Part shown: piece after piece, positions 58,501 through 64,000 of the stretch
Numbering within the stretch: the stretch's first letter is position 1
Layout: each line of letters starts with the position of its first letter
DNA from: Rhopalosiphum padi
Taxonomy: Eukaryota > Arthropoda > Insecta > Hemiptera > Aphididae
Direction of reading: 5' to 3'
DNA length: 64,000 nt
Assembly (NCBI RefSeq): GCF_020882245.1
Contig: NC_083597.1
Location: 77,354,152-77,418,151, forward strand
Program-made: the position numbers and the translations under genes
Notes under the pieces: generated by a model
What the model was told of the DNA's origin: nothing
What the model saw: the letters and a program-made list of their open reading frames with translations, nothing else
Database searches by the model: none

Positions 58501-61500
58501 ATTTTTTATTTAGTTTCTTAACTTCTGGCTATGAACTTTTAATATGTTTTCATTTTTATCAAAAATAAGGTATTTTGCTAAATAAATAAATTTTCCCTGA
58601 ATTAATTTAATTTAAATTATAACAATATAACATTATCACTATTATGATTTATTAGGTACCAATTGAAAAACTTATCGATATATAAAAATTACAAATTGTA
58701 TGGCAATATCAGAGTACATAACATGTATTTATATTATTAAAATAATTAAAATTATAGGTATAGAGTATCCGCTATAATTATAATCACAAACAGATAAGTA
58801 AAAATGAATTGAAATAATATTTTTTAATGACTTATACTACTTCTACTACTTTATTTATTTGGTCTTATTTAGTTTTTCTATACATAAAAAATATCACATT
58901 CAAAGGATATTTAGTTAAATTGCTCTATTTCCTTAATAAACTCAGTTGTTACTTTTTGAAAATTAAAAGTGTTAATACAAACAATAAATTATATATTCAT
59001 TGAATTAATACATTTTTATAAAATTTATAATTTGTTTTTATTTTACTTTCATAGAGAAATATCACTAAAGGTAATTTTATAATTTTATATTTAGTGTAGT
59101 GTATTTATGGCTTGTATAGTTTAATCAAATTCATATATGTATATAATATATAAATAGAGGGATAGCGAGATTAAAAGATAATATTTGTTAAAGTTTACTT
59201 GGTAAATATTCTGCTGAAAATATCTTCTTAAGTTCTATTTTTACCATAGAATTGTGTTTTCTGTCATAACATATTAAATTTCCTATTTGCAGTTAATATA
59301 TTATAATTTATTTAGTATGAATTATGATATAATGTGTTATTTAGATAGTATACATACTATAACAACAACTATATTATTATAATAACTATAATAATGATGA
59401 AAATTACATCAAGAACCAAAACTATAGTTACACGATAAAAGTATTAGTTTGGTTTTATCGCCTTCGGCTTGTTAAAGATTTTAAATAATTTTAGTGAAAG
59501 TTGTAGATCAGAAACAGTGATTCAACTATAAATATAAAGCGAACTGGTGTTATAATATTGTACTAACAATAGATAATATCTAACACGACGTGTATACTCT
59601 TTTGCAGGCATTCAAGAACCAAGTTCGCGTTACACATATTGTATACTTTTCTCTTTTGCTGAATTATTTTATAATCTTTTGATAAAACAATAGTATCATA
59701 TAATCATAATTCATTATTTTAATGCAAACAATTTCCATAATATTATGTATGTAAATAACCAAATGCCTATACTGCATGTATATTGTATACATTTACTAAA
59801 AATCTATTTTTTTTTAAACATTGTATCTATTCATTTTTTAATGTCTTGTATTCATTTTTTTATAACTCTATCACTACGTTGCATTAATTGTATACTAAGT
59901 GTCGGTGAATATTTTGTTTAGCAACCTTACATTTCAATATTAAATTAAATTTTATTAATTTGTAAGAATGTGAAAACGCTTTATTATATGTGAATCAAAA
60001 CTAATTAATTAATACTATACAAACTATGATGTGTTCAATGAGTAACAGAGTAAATCAAATTAGATATTCTACTCAGTTTATGTAACTACTATAATTACTA
60101 CCTACTAAATTTGCAATGAAATAACTAATTATAATTTGCTAAAAAGTAAAAATATATACAGTGTCATACATAAGAATAAGTGATTGGAAGTTAAGAGATA
60201 ACCCCCTCCCTCTGACATTTTTTACTACATAAAAATATATTTCTACAATATTTTTGAGAAATTATTATTAACTCCTCTGAAAAAATCGTGTGTATATTAT
60301 TGAATATAATATTAGTTGTTAGTATAGATTTCAGTTTATTTCAGTTTTTAATCAGATATTAGAATTAAACGATAATAATTAAATTATAAATACCAAACTA
60401 ATGTCATTCTTACTAAATCTACATTGTATAAAAAGTTACTTTATCATATTATAATTTATAGTATTTAAGTTTAAAAAAATACCATTGCTCATAAATAATG
60501 CAAACAAACTAAAATATAATTTATTGAAAAAAATTAAAACTTTTTAATTTATTATATAGAAATATGCTAATGAAATAAACTGTCTAATAACAAAAATAAA
60601 AAGAATATGACTAATTAAATTATATTGATTTCTTTTATATATTTAAATTTGTGTACCTTAATTATATTATATTATTAACTCATTCAATTAATATAAGATT
60701 AAAATATAAACTGTATAAGAATATAATCCTCTTTCAAAATGATATAATATTTTAAAACGAATTTCAAGAGTAGAAATGTTCATGTGCAATTTTATTTCTT
60801 AGAAAATGAAGTATAATATTATTATGTATAAGTTTTCTGTTAAAATGCATCAGTGAATAATACTTGTATTACATTCCTTACAATTTAGGATAATGTTTGT
60901 CCTCCTATATTATAATTTATGTAAAAACAAAAATGTAATTATTACCTACTTACCTTTTGAACATTTCTAAGTTAGATAGGATAAAATGTATCACTATTTT
61001 TGTATTCTTTTATCTTCAATTAATTCCTTTTATTGAATTTAAGTCTCTTTTAATATAATGTTTATTTTTGAAAATTTCAAAATGATCCACGGATACTTTT
61101 TGGTTTTTCCCCATAATATTGTTCAGAGTTAAATAGATTTAACCCGACAACTTTATTCTCACACTTAAAAGATTATGTATACAACAAGAATCCAATTTTC
61201 TGGAATTATAAACAACCAAAATAAATCACAGGTATTATTGGGATCAATATAAACAACTCACATTTATCAAATATGTAAAAGAAAAATTAAAAACCTAAGA
61301 CTTTAATAAATTGGAAGTAATTATGAAAACATTCAGTTCAGATTCGTAGCAGAAGAGTGGTTAGATATTATATTTAAATTAGTATTTAAATCTTTAAGGT
61401 GTTACAACTTATGAACGGTGACTTATGAATATAAAGAAATAAAATCTTTTTGAGACATTTACTTGATATTATATTCTAATAGTTATAAAAATAAAGTAAT

Positions 61501-64000
61501 AGAACTTAAGTTAATATTAAATCATCATAATACCTATGATACCTTTTTTAAAACGTATTATTTATCTTAATAGTAATACAGTATATATATATATATAAAC
61601 TAAACAAGAAATATCAAAGGGTTTGATGTTAATAATTAGAAAAGATACTTAGTTACATAATAGTACTATATATAACATAATATACTGAAATAAAAAGAAA
61701 CTATAATATATTTAACTTTACCGATGGTTTGCTAGCAACGGACAAGCAATAAAACGGGACTATACTTCAACATACGTACCTATAGTTATTATATAGCATG
61801 CACAAGGATTAATAATAGTAATAAATATTTTACCAAAAAATTAAAATTATCATTAAGTAAATGTATATAACATTATAGTTAAATGGATCATCTCACCACC
61901 GAGGGTAACCTCTTATCGATGACAATGGAGTATTATTAAAAGATAAGTAATAGTATACATTTATACATTTTATAATGATTTTGATTATTCGTATAACTTT
62001 TAAACAGCAATCAAAAATCAACGAATGTAAGTCCACTCACGCGTTTGGGATATATCAAATACTTATTCATACATAAACCTATATATGTAATAATATTTAT
62101 ATAAAAATAAAATAGAAATAATATAGAAGTGTTGTCACTGCATACTTTTGAATTCCATATTACACGTAGTATGTCGAATACTATATATGTATAAATTTAG
62201 TCATTTGTTGGATACGTATATACATATTAAATTATATATTGTTGAGTTTTAAAAAATAAAATTTCTTATCTTGAACAAGGTTCCACGCTGCGTCTATATA
62301 CGTAAAACATGCAAAACGATTTGTATAACAAATCACCATTAAAACTATTTAAGAAATATTTTTTGTTGCTATTCGCACTGCAACACATTCATTTGAGCAT
62401 ATTATCATGGTTATGTATAGTAACTTAAAAAATAAAAATATTGTGTTAAAAAATACAACGCACGGTTGGTCGACTAAAACGAATCTATTATATTTCCAAA
62501 AAGCACGCTACGTATCATAATGATTAAACAACAAAAAGATTAACAAGAAAAATAATATTACAAATCGGTCGCATGTGTCTGAGTTTTTTTACACGCAGTG
62601 CATTATTATAAAATGTTGAATACAAATACACGTTATTTTGTGTAGTTCATAAAAAACACTAACAATAATTAATCCACAAGTTTTATTAAGAAAAAATACA
62701 AAAATTACTATTATAATATTACATTTTTGTAGATAGAAAAAATAGATGTGCTGATAATAATAATAAAAATAACGGAATAGCATATCGAACGCTTTGCATG
62801 CAACAACGAACCACACGCTTGTAATCGAAACTACGCGAGACCTAAGATTTAATACGGTTTCTAAAATCTTCATAGTGTCATCCTGTATTCCTGTCTACCG
62901 GTCGTACCCCGAATTACAAACATTACTCCACAACTGCATATCACCCGAATTCTGAGCTCCATTTCACCATTTTACCGGTATGTACATTTTCTGACTTTTC
63001 TGATAAATGTTATTTTTTGGACTAATTTTTAATTCTTGTGGATCATTCTTACGTTTTTTAACTTACTGTGAAAACATTATTATATTTACTTTTTGTGAAA
63101 ATATTATAATGTAAAATATATTTCAATCATATTTTAATTGTTAACAAATTTATAGTAAAAAAACATACGACTTTAACCTGGTTCTTTCTAAGTTCGTGCC
63201 AAACTCATCGTTTGTCAGATTAGATTTATGTCATGCATTTCTTTGCCAAAAAATCTATTCGTACAGCCGTAAACAGCTGTAAAAATAATGTTCTTTTTTT
63301 ACATAAGAGTGCTAGGTATTTTCTATCATAACAGCGCATTAGCATATATTATATTTTTTAATCTGTAAAACCAAAAAAACTCGTACATTTCATTCCATTA
63401 ATTTTGTTTGTATAGGTAGGTGTTTACATTCTAATTTTTATTAGAGTTTTGATTTTATTATGGTTCTTGAAAGATCATTTATTAATATTTATGTTCCTAG
63501 AAACTGTGTGTCCACAAAATTTAAGTAGTCGAAAAAAATCATTATTTTTAGAAGTAATAATTAAAAAAAAAAATGTGTATATAACTTCATGAGTGTTACA
63601 CTGCTCGTGTACGAGTATACTAATATACTTATTTACTACGTAGGTACATATTGATATTAAATCGTTTTAAATTTGAATGAATATAATTTTTATTTAACTA
63701 ATGTAACGGAATATTAAAGTATAATAATACAGTTTTATTACAGTTATATAATATGTTTAATTTGAATAGTTTGATAAAAAGAAAAAAAAATACATTTTTG
63801 TAGTGATTGTGAAAATGTTCATTTAGAAGGTAATTCAAAATATGACAAAAAAGTAATTAAATAAATAAATGGAATATAAGATTAGATATCATTATTAGTA
63901 TCATTATATTACATGAGGAAATTATTCTAAATTTTTTCTTGTTATGAAAAAAAATACCATCAACCATGGTAGTTTAGTACCAATTTATAGTTAATAATAA
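55556..64000. other. Intergenic A/T-rich sequence
   Basis: No gene recognised in 8.4 kb. Holds an A-tract (56140-56157), a tRNA-like B-box on the - strand near 57932-57941 and a hydrophobic low-complexity - strand ORF (62589-62873) that does not look real. Confidence 0.5.

Noticed and set aside
62589..62873. 94-codon hydrophobic - strand ORF
   Set aside because: Rich in runs of I, F, Y and C from A/T-rich codons with no ordered helix pattern; looks like chance translation.

Overview
The window is an AT-rich animal genome segment. It has long introns, GT-AG splice sites, many short A/T-rich microsatellites and small DNA-transposon relics. The coding content and composition suggest an insect, most likely an aphid (Hemiptera). 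That taxonomic call is inferred from style and protein content and was not tested by any search.

The only gene I can assemble with confidence fills the first 25.4 kb on the + strand. It is a receptor (membrane) guanylate cyclase, most like insect Gyc76C. The window opens inside its extracellular ligand-binding domain. Eighteen exons join with every reading phase conserved (2,910 nt, 969 codons plus stop). In order they encode the rest of the ANF-receptor-type ectodomain, one transmembrane helix, a pseudokinase domain, a dimerisation coiled coil, a class III guanylate cyclase domain and a 183-residue tail ending in ITFV, a class I PDZ ligand. The catalytic residues expected for a working guanylate cyclase are all present, while the kinase-like domain lacks the catalytic Asp of HRD. 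The 5' exons of the gene lie outside the window.

The most interesting point in the gene is at the transmembrane exon. If the donor at 15362 is not used, the frame stays open for 24 more codons of coding-like composition to a TGA, and a good polyadenylation site follows. This predicts a short-tailed receptor with no kinase-like or cyclase domain, comparable in layout to vertebrate NPR-C clearance receptors. A second, weaker candidate alternative ending lies at 23882-23933 and would replace the PDZ-ligand tail.

From about 26.6 kb to 64 kb I find no gene I can name. This part holds a decayed antisense LINE reverse-transcriptase relic (about 32.2-33.5 kb) and a 1,175-bp TIR element flanked by TA with an internal motif array (49.6-50.8 kb). 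It also holds two hAT-type MITEs with target-site duplications (53.19-53.39 and 55.30-55.55 kb); a third hAT-type MITE lies in intron 1 (5.6-5.8 kb). Several GC/CpG-richer islands (35.3-36.9, 45.4-45.8 and 52.0-54.6 kb) look like promoter, 5'-exon or regulatory DNA rather than random intergenic sequence. A few unassigned short ORFs are recorded at low confidence. The remainder is A/T-rich sequence in which I see nothing.
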